This document shows positions 1 through 8,094 of a stretch of DNA of 37,235 bases, piece by piece (positions within the stretch are counted from its first letter, which is position 1; each line of letters begins with the position of its first letter). Origin of the DNA: DASWIG01 sp965371445 (lineage in GTDB: Bacteria > Acidobacteriota > Thermoanaerobaculia > Multivoradales > J023). The stretch spans positions 1 to 37,235 of the forward strand of contig CBDUYN010000098.1 of assembly GCA_965371445.1 (NCBI GenBank), read 5' to 3'. A program made the translations under genes and the position numbers. Below the pieces are notes generated by a model. It was not told where the DNA came from. It saw nothing but the letters and a program-made list of their open reading frames with translations, and ran no database searches.

Positions 1-3000
1 GGCGGTGCCGCCGAGGGACCGGTGACGGTCCACGCGGAGCTCGGCGGACGCCTCGGGGAGCTTCGCGGCCGCCTCGTCCTCGACGGCGAGGAGGCCAGGA
101 TCGTCTATCCGACGCCCTATTACACCCTTCTTGCGGCCCCGCACGCCGAAATCACTTTCGCCGACCGTGAGGTGAGCTTTGAAAGGGTGAGCGCCCGGCT
201 GAACGACGGCATTCTGACGCTCACCGGCCTGGCGCGGCGCAGCGACCTGCCGGCCGCCGGAGGCGAGGCGGGGGCCTGGGAGACGAAGCTCGACGTCACG
301 GTCGTCGGCGCCCGCTACGTCGTCGACTACGGCCTGGCTACGATCCTCGACGGCGAGCTTCAGCTCACCCTACCGGCCACGGGCGACGCGCTTCTGAGCG
401 GCGGGATCGAGGTCCGCCGCGGCGTCTTGCGCCGCGACGTCGACCTGCGCCGGGAGCTGGCGAGGACCGTCTTCGACCTCGAGTCACAACTTCTGGGAGC
501 CGGCAGCGACCCGGTCTCCGACCTGCGGCTCGACCTCACGGTGACGACGGCCGAGGGCCTCAGGATGCGCAACAACCTGGGCGAGATCGCCGTCACCTGG
601 AGCGAGCTTGAGGTCGGCGGCCGGCTCGCCGAGCCGGCGGTCCGCGGCACGGTCGACGTCACGCCGGGAGGGACGGTTCGTGCCTACGGGCAGATCCTGC
701 GTATCGACCGTGGGGAGATCGAGCTCACGGGGCTTCCAGGAGCGCCGCCGGAGCTTGATTTCGAGACGGTGAGCTCGATCGAGGACCCGACGCTGCGCGC
801 GGGCGAGCGTTTGAGCTACCAGTGGGAATCTTCGCAGGCCGACGCCGAGGCCGGCAAGGAGATCGCCAAGGGCCTCGCCGACTACGCCGCGGGGCTTTTC
901 TCAGAACGGCTCGGCCGGACCCGGATCCGGGTCGCGCCGCTGCTCGTTTTTGGCGAGGCCGATCCCGGAACCACCCTGACGGTGAGCCAGGAGCTCTCGA
1001 CGGCGGTCGCCGTCGCCTTTGCCGTCGACCTGCGCGACTCGCAGGACCAGACCTATGTCGTCGACCTGCACCGCCGTCGTCCTCCGCACCTGGCCGTCCA
1101 GGTGTTCACCAACGCCGTGGAGGTCACGGACCCGGCCTTTTTCGGATCCCGCACCGTCGACAACGAAGGCGTGAACGTCCAGCAGACGCTTTACTTCGGC
1201 GGTGAGCGCAAAAAGCGGGCGAGCGAGGCACGGCTGCGCAAGGTCCGTTTCTCCGGGCTTCCCGAGGAGGTGCCGGCACGCGTCCTGAGCCGGTCGGTGG
1301 GTTTCTCAAAAGACGAAGCGCTGCCGCGCGACGCCGCGTTCGAGATCGAGGTCGAGCTTGCCGAGCGCCTGCGCCGCTACGGCTACCCGGCCGCCAGGGT
1401 CGGCGTGGTCCTCGCCGACGCCGGCAAGGAGCGCGTCGACCTCGAGGTGACGGTCGTGGCGGGTCCGCGGGTCCGCTTCGAGTTCGAGGGCGACGAGCCG
1501 GTGGTGGCGCTGCGATCGGCGATCACCCAGCCCTACCGGACCGACTTCTACGAGGCGGCGTCACTCCGGGAGGTACGTCTGCTCACCGAGCGCGCCCTGC
1601 GCGGCCAGGGGTACCTGAGGCCGCGGGTCGAGGTGACCTCCGAGGACGACGGCAACGACGGCTCGCGCACGGTCACGGTGCGCGGCGACGGCGGCGAGCA
1701 GGTACGCCTCGACGAGATCGTCTTCGAGGGGCTCGACGCCGGGGAAGCGGCGCTTCTCGCGAGCCGCTTCGCGACCGGTACGGCCCGCGTCGAGCTAGCA
1801 GCCGGCCTCGAGGAGGCCGACGCCTGGCTCATGGGCAACCTCCGCTCGCTTGGCTACGGCGAGGGCCGCATCGTCTCGCGCGAGCTGGCCGGCGGGCGCC
1901 TGCGTGTCGCCCTCGACCCGGGTCCGCGCGAGACCGTCGCGGCGATCGCGATCCGCGGTACGGGCGAGGCCGAAGCCGAGCTTCTCGTCGCCCGGCTGCC
2001 GCTGCGAAGCGGCGACGCCCTGCGCTCCGACCTCGTCGCGGCGTCGAGCCTCCTGATTCGCAACGACCTGCGCCGCCGCGGCTACGCCGACGTCGAGGTG
2101 CGGACTCTCGTGGCGCCGTCGCTCAACCCCTACGAGGCGACGCTTTTTTTCGAGGTCCTGTCGGGTCCGCAGTACCGGCTCGAGGCGGTGCGCTTCGCGG
2201 GCCTTCGTGCCACGCGGCCCGGTTGGGCGAAAAAGCTCACCGGGCTCGCCGAAGACGACGTCCTCGATCCCGACCGGATCGGCGAGGCGCGGCGGACGCT
2301 CTCGGGCCTGCGGCTCTTCGAGAGCGTGAGCACCCGGACCGAACGTCACGACGACGCCCGGGCCGACGTCACCTTCGAGCTCCGGGAGGCGCCGCGCTAC
2401 AGCTTCGCCTACGGCCTGCGCTGGGAGACGAGCCGCGGCACGAGCGCCGTCGTCGACGTCGTCGACCGCAACTTCCTGGGCCGCGGCACGACCGTCGGCC
2501 TGCGCGGTCTTTACTCCGAGCTCGACCAGGCGGCGCGCCTCTACGTCGGACGCCGAGACCTCTTCGGCACCAGGACCGACATCGAATTCTTTTTCGAAAG
2601 CCGCCGCGAGGAGACCGAACGCACAGAAGAGTTTTTCGACGACCGGCTCGTCGACGACAAGATCCAGGCGACGCTTCAGGTTTCCTTTCCGGTCAAGGCT
2701 TGGACCAGCCGCTTCTACGGAAGCTTCAAGAAGGAAAGGATTCGCGAGAAAGTCCCGAGTCCGTTCTTCCCGTTCGACGAAACGGTTCAGATCCCCTTCG
2801 TCGGCTGGCAGCTGGTCTACGATTCGCGCGACGACCCGTTCGCGGCGACGCGGGGCCTGTTCCTGTCGGCGGACCTCTCCGCCACGGGCGAGTACCTGGG
2901 GAGCGACTTCGACTTCCTGCGCCTGTTTGCCCAGGCGAGCCATCTGCGTCCCTTCGGACGGTGGACCTGGGCCCATTCCTACCGGCTGGGGCTTTTCGAG

Positions 3001-3366
3001 TCCAAGGACGATTTTCCGCTGGAGGAGGAGCGCTTCGTCGCCGGCGGCGAGCATTCGGTCCGGGGCTACGGCTTCGAGTCGCTCTTCGACATGGAGACCG
3101 GCGAACGGGGGCAGGCGCTTCTCCTGGTCAACCAGGAGCTACGCTTCGCGATCTGGGGGGAGATCTCCGGCCTTGTGTTCGTCGACGTAGGCGGCGTCTG
3201 GGCCGAGAAGGGCGACTTCGCCTCGGATTTCTACACCGGGGCCGGCGTCGGCCTGCGGGCCAGGACTCCGGTGGGAGTAATCCGTTTCGACCTGGGGACG
3301 CCGCTCGAGCGCCGGGAGGGGGATCCGGAGTGGAGGACCTACCTGGGCTTCGGGCACGCGTTTTGA
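1..3366 (+). CDS. TamB-TamA (Omp85) fusion protein, 5'-truncated by window
   Basis: Outer-membrane assembly protein. The frame is open from base 1, so the gene begins upstream. Counting from the GTG at 22, residues 1 to about 390 look like the C-terminal part of TamB (DUF490): beta-rich, periodic, ending with the TamB-like stretch around 'PELDFETVSSIEDPTLRAG'. Residues about 400-780 hold several POTRA-like repeats ('LRKVRFSGLP', 'YRLEAVRFAGL'). Residues about 790-1114 form an Omp85 barrel with the L6 'VRGYGF' motif near 1012 and a C-terminal Phe ('GFGHAF'). In Proteobacteria TamA and TamB are separate proteins that together insert or export envelope components. Here both lie on one polypeptide, TamB part first. 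A second, rearranged copy starts at 35579 and a 3' fragment lies at 34490-34608. The assignment to TamB-Omp85 is firm; the exact substrate is unknown. Confidence 0.88.
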   Translation, partial: GGAAEGPVTVHAELGGRLGELRGRLVLDGEEARIVYPTPYYTLLAAPHAEITFADREVSFERVSARLNDGILTLTGLARRSDLPAAGGEAGAWETKLDVTVVGARYVVDYGLATILDGELQLTLPATGDALLSGGIEVRRGVLRRDVDLRRELARTVFDLESQLLGAGSDPVSDLRLDLTVTTAEGLRMRNNLGEIAVTWSELEVGGRLAEPAVRGTVDVTPGGTVRAYGQILRIDRGEIELTGLPGAPPELDFETVSSIEDPTLRAGERLSYQWESSQADAEAGKEIAKGLADYAAGLFSERLGRTRIRVAPLLVFGEADPGTTLTVSQELSTAVAVAFAVDLRDSQDQTYVVDLHRRRPPHLAVQVFTNAVEVTDPAFFGSRTVDNEGVNVQQTLYFGGERKKRASEARLRKVRFSGLPEEVPARVLSRSVGFSKDEALPRDAAFEIEVELAERLRRYGYPAARVGVVLADAGKERVDLEVTVVAGPRVRFEFEGDEPVVALRSAITQPYRTDFYEAASLREVRLLTERALRGQGYLRPRVEVTSEDDGNDGSRTVTVRGDGGEQVRLDEIVFEGLDAGEAALLASRFATGTARVELAAGLEEADAWLMGNLRSLGYGEGRIVSRELAGGRLRVALDPGPRETVAAIAIRGTGEAEAELLVARLPLRSGDALRSDLVAASSLLIRNDLRRRGYADVEVRTLVAPSLNPYEATLFFEVLSGPQYRLEAVRFAGLRATRPGWAKKLTGLAEDDVLDPDRIGEARRTLSGLRLFESVSTRTERHDDARADVTFELREAPRYSFAYGLRWETSRGTSAVVDVVDRNFLGRGTTVGLRGLYSELDQAARLYVGRRDLFGTRTDIEFFFESRREETERTEEFFDDRLVDDKIQATLQVSFPVKAWTSRFYGSFKKERIREKVPSPFFPFDETVQIPFVGWQLVYDSRDDPFAATRGLFLSADLSATGEYLGSDFDFLRLFAQASHLRPFGRWTWAHSYRLGLFESKDDFPLEEERFVAGGEHSVRGYGFESLFDMETGERGQALLLVNQELRFAIWGEISGLVFVDVGGVWAEKGDFASDFYTGAGVGLRARTPVGVIRFDLGTPLERREGDPEWRTYLGFGHAF

Positions 3367-3498
3367 CCCCGCGGATCCGACGTGGCGCTGTTTGTTTCCG
3401 AGCCTGCAACCGGGACGGAAGGCCATCTTTTGTGCTACGACCCACGATCCTGGCAGTTCCCTTCGACCAAGGCCTTCTGCTCCAGGGCGGGCGGCGGA

Positions 3499-4098
3499 TC
3501 AAATGATCCTGAACCTGCAATCCCGGGCGGCCCGCGCGATCCTCGGCCAGATTTCCGGCTCGGTCAGGGCGTAGTCCTCGGAGCTCAGATGCGTCATCGT
3601 GACCCGGTCCTTGAGCGCTACGCAAATCGAGCCGACCTGGCGGCCCCGCCAGCGGATTCCCTCCACCGGTGGGTACTGGTCATAGAAAGCGCGCGCCCAG
3701 GCCTGACAGAGCAAGAAGTTGGTGGTAACGGCGATCTCCTGGGTGAGGCCCACCGACCGCACCGCTACGCCGACCAGGTCCAAAACCCGGACGGAGCCCT
3801 CGACACACGCCCTGACCACCCGCACGTTCGCGGATCGATCGAGGATCCCCGTTCTGCCAAAAGCCTCGGCCACAGCCCCCCGCAGGGAGGTTGCCGCATA
3901 CCAGACAGAACGTGTCGGGTGGATGCCGCAAGGAGGCGTGTGGTGATCGAAACGCATGTCAGGGAGAGGACCATAGAAGCGATGCGCATCCCAACCGCCC
4001 CACGAAGGATCGTAGAAACGGACCAGAGAAAGACCGCGGCGCAGGGTGACAACGGTGGGTTTTGACGGTAGGGTCTTCGGCGGCCGCGGCAGGCTCAC
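3499..4098 (-). CDS. RES-domain toxin
   Basis: Toxin of a RES/Xre-type module. Characterised RES toxins degrade NAD+ (NAD+ phosphorylase or glycohydrolase activity) and are neutralised by a DUF2384 antitoxin. The 199-residue protein shows the RES pattern: 'VRFYD' near residue 26, 'HRFYGPLPDMRFDHH' near 39-53, and 'VWYAATSLRGAVAEAF' near 65-80, with the conserved Arg, Tyr and Glu positions. I chose the GTG at 4098 because it overlaps the antitoxin stop (GTGA), which is typical of translational coupling. A longer reading to 4209 would be entirely inside the antitoxin gene. It lies downstream of its antitoxin on the minus strand. Family assignment is by motif reading. Confidence 0.85.
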   Translation of the reverse strand: MSLPRPPKTLPSKPTVVTLRRGLSLVRFYDPSWGGWDAHRFYGPLPDMRFDHHTPPCGIHPTRSVWYAATSLRGAVAEAFGRTGILDRSANVRVVRACVEGSVRVLDLVGVAVRSVGLTQEIAVTTNFLLCQAWARAFYDQYPPVEGIRWRGRQVGSICVALKDRVTMTHLSSEDYALTEPEIWPRIARAARDCRFRII

Positions 4099-4769
4099 GG
4101 CAAGAAGCCCTGCTGTTCGGCCAGGGTCACGACGCAATCGCTCCGGCGAGCTTGCAGACGCCGGATTGGCGTTTCGTCGTCGAGCTCTGGCCGAGGCGTC
4201 GTCAGCCATAGCGCGGCGCCGGCGGGCGACAGGTGGAGGTGGCCCAGGACCTTCCGGAGACCGGGCACGAGACCTCCCGGGCTATCGGCGTCGAACTGCC
4301 AGACCGGATAGCGCCACAGTCGTCCCTTCCGTAGTGCCAACGCCCGTCCCTCTCGGCGTTGCTTCTCAATCGCCTGCCTCGAGCGGCCGGTGAGCCGTCC
4401 TGCTTCCTCGGCGCTTACGCAGTCGCGCAACAGCTGAGCACGGGTCGTCCGCGCCTCGAGGTCAGCCCTCAGGACGGTCGCTGCGGCTTCCCCGGAGCTC
4501 ATGGCCTCGTCGACGTCGGCCAAAGGGTCCGCCTTTGGCCCGTCGCGGTACTGCTCAACGACTTCCCGCAGACCTTCGGCGACCGTCCGACGGCGGCCGA
4601 CGTCACCCTCGACGGCATCGAACCGAAGAAGCGCCTCTACGAGGGCGATCTCCTCCTGCATCAGACCCTCCGCCATCCGCACCGCAATCGACAGTCGTCG
4701 CCGCGAAAAACCAAGCCGGGTGGCGAGCTCGGAGACCAGATCCTGTCTTGCTGGAAACTTGGTGGACAT
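4095..4769 (-). CDS. RES-cognate antitoxin with HTH and DUF2384 (MbcA/ParS/Xre toxin-binding) domain
   Basis: Antitoxin (224 aa) that should bind and block the RES toxin encoded immediately downstream and repress the shared promoter. The C-terminus carries the DUF2384 pattern ('WLTTPRPELDDETPIR', followed by an 'ARRSDCVVTLAEQQG' tail). The middle contains an excisionase-like helix-turn-helix ('AEEAGRLTGRSRQAIEKQRR' then 'GRLWRYPVWQFD'), and the N-terminal part is helical. The ATG at 4769 is the only start leaving a normal-sized protein; the frame stays open far upstream only as the complement of other genes. The stop overlaps the toxin GTG. An 18-bp dyad lies 19 bp upstream of the start. No strong Shine-Dalgarno sequence is visible. 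Confidence 0.82.
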   Translation of the reverse strand: MSTKFPARQDLVSELATRLGFSRRRLSIAVRMAEGLMQEEIALVEALLRFDAVEGDVGRRRTVAEGLREVVEQYRDGPKADPLADVDEAMSSGEAAATVLRADLEARTTRAQLLRDCVSAEEAGRLTGRSRQAIEKQRREGRALALRKGRLWRYPVWQFDADSPGGLVPGLRKVLGHLHLSPAGAALWLTTPRPELDDETPIRRLQARRSDCVVTLAEQQGFLP

Positions 4770-4787
4770 GGATGGAGAGTAGCACAA

Positions 4788-4805
4788 GTTGCATAGATAC
4801 GCAAC
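4788..4805. promoter_or_regulatory. Inverted repeat, candidate operator of the RES toxin-antitoxin operon
   Basis: GTTGCATAGATACGCAAC is an 18-bp dyad with a single mismatched pair, centred at 4796/4797 and 19 bp upstream of the antitoxin ATG. On the minus strand it overlaps a TTGCGT/TACTCT pair spaced 17 bp that could be a weak promoter. TA operons are usually autorepressed at such dyads; binding by this antitoxin is inferred. Confidence 0.6.
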
Positions 4806-4974
4806 CAGGATCGGGGTTGAGAGGGGCTCGCGAAGGAGTCGGTGTCCCGGGTGTTGAGGAAGGTCTGGACACCCCGGGACGAGGGCCGTTGACTCCCCTG
4901 GAACCGCCGGGTAGCCTTGATCTGCGCCCGGACGGTGCCCCGGAGACGAAGTCATTCGGCGATCCGCGATCATC

Positions 4975-4996
4975 TGGCCGACCAGCAGGCGTGACG
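4975..4996 (+). repeat. 22-bp direct repeat, left copy (partner 6397-6418)
   Basis: TGGCCGACCAGCAGGCGTGACG matches 6397-6418 in 21 of 22 positions. The right copy is the last codons and stop of the PD-(D/E)XK-like fragment. The left copy lies just before the Shine-Dalgarno sequence of the membrane-protein gene at 5007. The pair brackets the three-gene cassette. Confidence 0.6.
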
Positions 4997-5006
4997 AGGA
5001 AGAAAT

Positions 5007-5405
5007 ATGGAAATGAAGCTGAAACACCTCGAGATGCTCCAGGGCGTGATCAACCGCATGGCCCAAAATTCCTTCCTCCTGAAGGGCTGGTCCGTCGTTC
5101 TCATATCGGCCCTCTTCGCCCTCGCCGGCAAGGACGCCAAGGTCTACTTCGTCGCCCTCGCCTACTTCCCCGCCCTCGCCTTCTGGATCCTCGACGGCTA
5201 CTTCCTCTGGCAGGAACGCCTGTTCCGCAAGCTCTACGACAAGGTCCGCCAGCAGCCGGAGGCTGAGGTCGACTTCTCCATGAACACTGCCCAGATCACC
5301 GAGGACCGGCCATCCTGGCTCGGGACGAGCTTCTCGACGACGTTGCTGATCTTCCATGGCACCGTCTTCGGCACGATCGTCGTCGTCATGCTTTTCATGC
5401 GTTGA
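5007..5405 (+). CDS. Small three-TM membrane protein, probable effector partner of SLOG protein
   Basis: A 132-residue membrane protein of unknown function. Hydrophobic segments lie at about 24-41, 46-66 and 109-130. The first two form a tight hairpin followed by a basic/aromatic stretch ('WQERLFRKLYDKVR'), and the last runs to the C-terminus. A Shine-Dalgarno sequence (GAGGAAG) lies about 7 bp before the ATG. The next gene, about 70 bp downstream on the same strand, encodes a SLOG-fold protein. SLOG proteins are repeatedly found beside small 2-3 TM proteins (for example SLATT-type) proposed to perforate membranes during phage infection. By that precedent this could be the membrane effector of a two-component defence module. 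That role is inferred; no catalytic motif is visible. Confidence 0.65.
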   Translation: MEMKLKHLEMLQGVINRMAQNSFLLKGWSVVLISALFALAGKDAKVYFVALAYFPALAFWILDGYFLWQERLFRKLYDKVRQQPEAEVDFSMNTAQITEDRPSWLGTSFSTTLLIFHGTVFGTIVVVMLFMR

Positions 5406-5474
5406 TGCGGTCAGCATGCTGAACCTTCTGCTAGGATAGTGTTCAAGAAGCGCGAGGACTTGAGGAAAAGCACC

Positions 5475-6137
5475 ATGCCGACCGCCGTCCCGACTCCGAC
5501 CTTGACCCCGCTTGACGACTTCCCGGTCTTCCTCTCGGCCAGCCTGCCGAAGACGCTCCGGGGGACGCCTCGGGCTCTCGACCTGCAGGGTTTCCTGGTG
5601 GCGTTCGTCCGCGGCCTGCTCGCCGCCAGCGGGCGGCTGGTCTTCGGAGGCCATCCCTCGGTGACGCCGCTCGTGCAGCGGGTGGCCAGCGACTTCGGTG
5701 CCGGCCGGATCGAGCTTTTCCAGCTGAAGCGCTTTCGTGCGACGGCTCCGCCGGAGGTCAGCCGTGAGGAGTTCGTCGTCCACTGGATCGACTCTGAGGA
5801 GCTCGCGCCGATGCGCGACCAGATGGTGGCGCGGGCGCGGGCCGGGGTCTTCGTCGGCGGCCTGACCCGCGACGAGGCCCCGATCGGCGGCGTGCCGGGG
5901 ATCCGCGACGAGTACGAACGTTTCCTGAAGTGTCATCCGGAGGGTCCGGCCTACCTCCTGGGCCTGCTGGACGGCGAGGCGGCGGCGTTGATCCGCGAGT
6001 TTGACGACGCGGGGGAGCTCAACCGTCAGCGGGCCGAGGAGCGGCGGCTTCTGCACGAGACCGACGACGTCGACTTGGCGGCGTCGCTGGTGCTGGCGGA
6101 CCTGCGGCGCGTCGCGGCGGACGCCGGAAAGCCGTGA
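5475..6137 (+). CDS. SLOG-superfamily (STALD/LOG-Smf/DprA-like) nucleotide-binding protein
   Basis: A 220-residue Rossmann-like protein. The N-terminal strand 'FPVFLSASLPKTLRG' and the 'GRLVFGGHPSVTPLVQ' segment (GGHPS at 58-62) are the characteristic SLOG nucleotide-binding loops of proteins grouped with TIR and SIR2 effectors. The family binds or processes nucleotide ligands derived from NAD+ or ATP. I chose the ATG at 5475 because GAGGA lies about 8 bp upstream; an in-frame GTG at 5439 has no such signal. It follows the three-TM protein on the same strand and precedes a PD-(D/E)XK-like fragment after 18 bp. Likely role: sensor or ligand-handling partner of the membrane protein. The SLOG assignment is by motif; which subclass is uncertain. 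Confidence 0.68.
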   Translation: MPTAVPTPTLTPLDDFPVFLSASLPKTLRGTPRALDLQGFLVAFVRGLLAASGRLVFGGHPSVTPLVQRVASDFGAGRIELFQLKRFRATAPPEVSREEFVVHWIDSEELAPMRDQMVARARAGVFVGGLTRDEAPIGGVPGIRDEYERFLKCHPEGPAYLLGLLDGEAAALIREFDDAGELNRQRAEERRLLHETDDVDLAASLVLADLRRVAADAGKP

Positions 6138-6155
6138 CGCGTCATCTCGCCCGTC

Positions 6156-6416
6156 GTGGCGATCGTAGAGGCCAAGAACGAGAACTTCATCCTTGGCATG
6201 GGGCAATGCGTGGTGGAGATGGTGGCCGCGAAGTTGTTCAACGAGCGGGAACAGAACGACGTCTCCTGGATCTACGGGGCTGTCTCCACGGGAAACGTCT
6301 GGAAGTTCCTCAATTTGGACCAGTCTACGGTCTTTGTTGACATTCGGGAGTATCATGTCGCCGATGGCGCGAAGGTCTTGGGCATCTTGTCGACGATGGT
6401 CGACCAGCAGGCGTGA
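6156..6416 (+). pseudogene. C-terminal fragment of a PD-(D/E)XK-like nuclease-family protein
   Basis: An 86-codon reading frame from GTG 6156, without a visible Shine-Dalgarno sequence. It starts with 'AIVEAKNEN', the ExK half-motif of a restriction-endonuclease-like fold, and continues with 'GQCVVEMVAAKLFNERE' and 'IYGAVSTGNVWKFL'. In the family as I know it, this block is the C-terminal half of a roughly 180-240 residue protein; the N-terminal half is missing here. It may be a remnant or a minimal domain kept with the SLOG gene. Its stop lies in the right copy of the 22-bp repeat. Function beyond nuclease-fold resemblance is not claimed. Confidence 0.5.
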
Positions 6417-6418
6417 CG
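6397..6418 (+). repeat. 22-bp direct repeat, right copy (partner 4975-4996)
   Basis: TGGTCGACCAGCAGGCGTGACG, one mismatch to the left copy. It contains the final codons and stop of the PD-(D/E)XK-like fragment. Confidence 0.6.
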
Positions 6419-6718
6419 GCCAAGCCTACGAGGGCGGCGATGTCACAGTGGTTTGCACCGGTCGCGTCCTCCTGGCTGCAAAACACCGGGGTCTCGTCGA
6501 GAGCCTCGGTCGCTCATGATCGGCCGGCGGTCGAGAACATCGCCAACCGCCTTCGTGAGGCTCGACTTCCGCTCCGGTCTCGAAAGCGCCTACGCTTTCC
6601 ACTGCCTGGTGTCCGCGATCCGCGAGAAGAGGTCTGCCTGATGTCGCCAGCGGACCGCGCATGCCGGACGCCTTCGTCTAAGGCTTGCCAGCCGGTTGGT
6701 GCCCCGGCTGGAGGTTGG
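6417..6718. other. Non-coding or decayed stretch
   Basis: About 300 bp between the nuclease-like fragment and the carbamoyltransferase remnant. All frames give short, low-complexity translations. Stretches such as 'GGDVTVVCTGRVLLAAKH' look protein-like but match nothing I can name. Most likely eroded coding DNA. Confidence 0.4.
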
Positions 6719-6997
6719 GGCCTTGACATCCTCTACATGGCGGGCTTTCCCGAGGGAGTCGGGGCGGCGCGGGTGGGCGAAGACGTCCGGGAGCCTCTTC
6801 GGCTCACCGTCGAGCGCGCCGCCGATCGCGAGGCTGACGCAGCCGTTCTATGTCCGCTGCCGCGGGTCGACGAGATCGAAGACGGGGTTGACAAGTTGTC
6901 GCAGGCGTTCTACTTTGAACAGAGTCGGATGGGGCCTGGCGTTCGGATGGCGGTTCTCGAGTGGGTGTTCGGTCGCCATAGGAGATCGGGATGCTGA
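6719..6997 (+). pseudogene. C-terminal fragment of an aspartate-carbamoyltransferase-like gene
   Basis: About 92 codons that align with the C-terminal third of the intact carbamoyltransferase at 25783-26691. 'DILYMAGFPEG' matches 'DVLYMAGMPPG', 'VLCPLPRVDEI' matches 'VLCALPRTGEI', and 'FYFEQSRMGPGVRMAVLE' matches 'VYFEQSADGLFVRMAVLE'. No start or carbamoyl-phosphate-binding STRTR half is present upstream, so it cannot be an active enzyme. Its stop overlaps the ATG of the P1 peptidase (ATGCTGA), suggesting that an intact carbamoyltransferase once preceded the peptidase in an operon. Confidence 0.75.
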
Positions 6998-8094
6998 ATA
7001 AGTTGAAGGGCGTTCGTGTCGGACACGCTGAAGACCGGGAGAAGCTTACGGGCTGCACCGTCGTTCTGTTCGACGACTTCTATACCGCTACTTGTGAGCC
7101 TCGTGGTGGAGTGCCGGGTTCGCTCTTCTCGGACGGCCTCGCCCCGACAAGGTGTTCTCCGACGCTCAACGGTCTCTTCATTGCCGGCGGTGGCGTTGCC
7201 GGACTCACTGTCGCTGCTCGGATCTACGACTTTCTTCGAGAGAATGGACATGGCAAGCAGTGGGGCGAGAAGGGGGAGGGTGCTCTTGTGCCGCGCATTG
7301 CCGGGGCCGTCGTCGCTGACCGGGGACTATTCTACGGACCAATCGATCCTCAGTTGGGCTATTGCGCCTGTGAGGACGCAGCCAAGAACGCGGCCAGGGA
7401 GAACACGCCGTTGGGCAACGTTGGCTGCGGCATCGGCACAACCGTAGGCAAGTTTGCCTTCGCAAAGGACGGTACAGAGAACGGTACGGCGCTTTTCTGC
7501 AAGAGCGGCGTGGGTGGCGCGTCCTGTGATGATCTGCCAGGCGATCTCATCCTTTCTGCCCTTACAGTTGTGAATGCCATCGGCAATGTGCATGACCGGG
7601 ATGGGAGCGTGATCGCTGGGAACCGTCAACCGGATAGCGAGGACTTCGTCAATTTCATGGATCTCATCAAGGATGGAATAGTCCTTGGCTCAGCGAAGAA
7701 TCCTCCTCAAGAAGGAGACGCAGTGGGTGCAACCACGGTGTCGATCGTCGGGACCAACGCAGATTTGGGTCATGATCAACTCTTCCGGATAACACAGATG
7801 GCGCATTCCGGAATTGCCCGCGCAATTCGGCCAGCCTATACGTCGCTTGACGGAGACATGGTCTTCAGTTTCTCTACGGGAGAAGTGAAAGTACAATCGA
7901 CGACGCCGGGACGTTTTAAGACAGAGAAATTTCAACCAGTGCCCGACTGGCCTGATTTCTCCATTGACATTCTGGGGTCTGTGGCTGCGGAGGTTGTGTT
8001 TGATAGTATTCTCTCTGCCGTTCGGCCCGCTGACGACGACATCCACGACAGAATCTTCGGTGGACCCATTCCCTCAGGGAGGTCTCTGGAATGA
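6991..8094 (+). CDS. P1/S58-family peptidase (DmpA-like aminopeptidase)
   Basis: A 367-residue N-terminal-nucleophile peptidase of the DmpA/L-aminopeptidase family, which self-cleaves to expose a Ser/Thr nucleophile and releases N-terminal or beta-amino acids. The order of motifs is right: 'GVRVGH' (7-12), 'TGCTVVL' (20-26), 'RGGVPGS' (38-44), a glycine-rich 'IAGGGVAGL' (64-72), 'GCGIGTTVGK' (145-154), 'VVNAIGNV' (N195, oxyanion-type Asn), and 'GATTVSIVGTNADLG' (246-260), where T248 is the likely nucleophile. The usual residue before it (Asn) is Ala. A GGAG sequence precedes the ATG. Its stop overlaps the start of the giant STAND gene (ATGA), so the two are translationally coupled. It may belong to the STAND system or be a relic of the biosynthetic cluster. 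Confidence 0.85.
   Translation: MLNKLKGVRVGHAEDREKLTGCTVVLFDDFYTATCEPRGGVPGSLFSDGLAPTRCSPTLNGLFIAGGGVAGLTVAARIYDFLRENGHGKQWGEKGEGALVPRIAGAVVADRGLFYGPIDPQLGYCACEDAAKNAARENTPLGNVGCGIGTTVGKFAFAKDGTENGTALFCKSGVGGASCDDLPGDLILSALTVVNAIGNVHDRDGSVIAGNRQPDSEDFVNFMDLIKDGIVLGSAKNPPQEGDAVGATTVSIVGTNADLGHDQLFRITQMAHSGIARAIRPAYTSLDGDMVFSFSTGEVKVQSTTPGRFKTEKFQPVPDWPDFSIDILGSVAAEVVFDSILSAVRPADDDIHDRIFGGPIPSGRSLE

Noticed and set aside
1795..3054. Long minus-strand frame of 419 codons opposite the Omp85 gene
   Set aside because: It is the complement of a strongly codon-biased GC-rich gene; its translation shows no domain and has no Shine-Dalgarno sequence.
4770..6356. Minus-strand extension of the RES antitoxin frame
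   Set aside because: It reads through the complement of the membrane and SLOG genes. The antitoxin itself starts at 4769 by size, domain and operator position.
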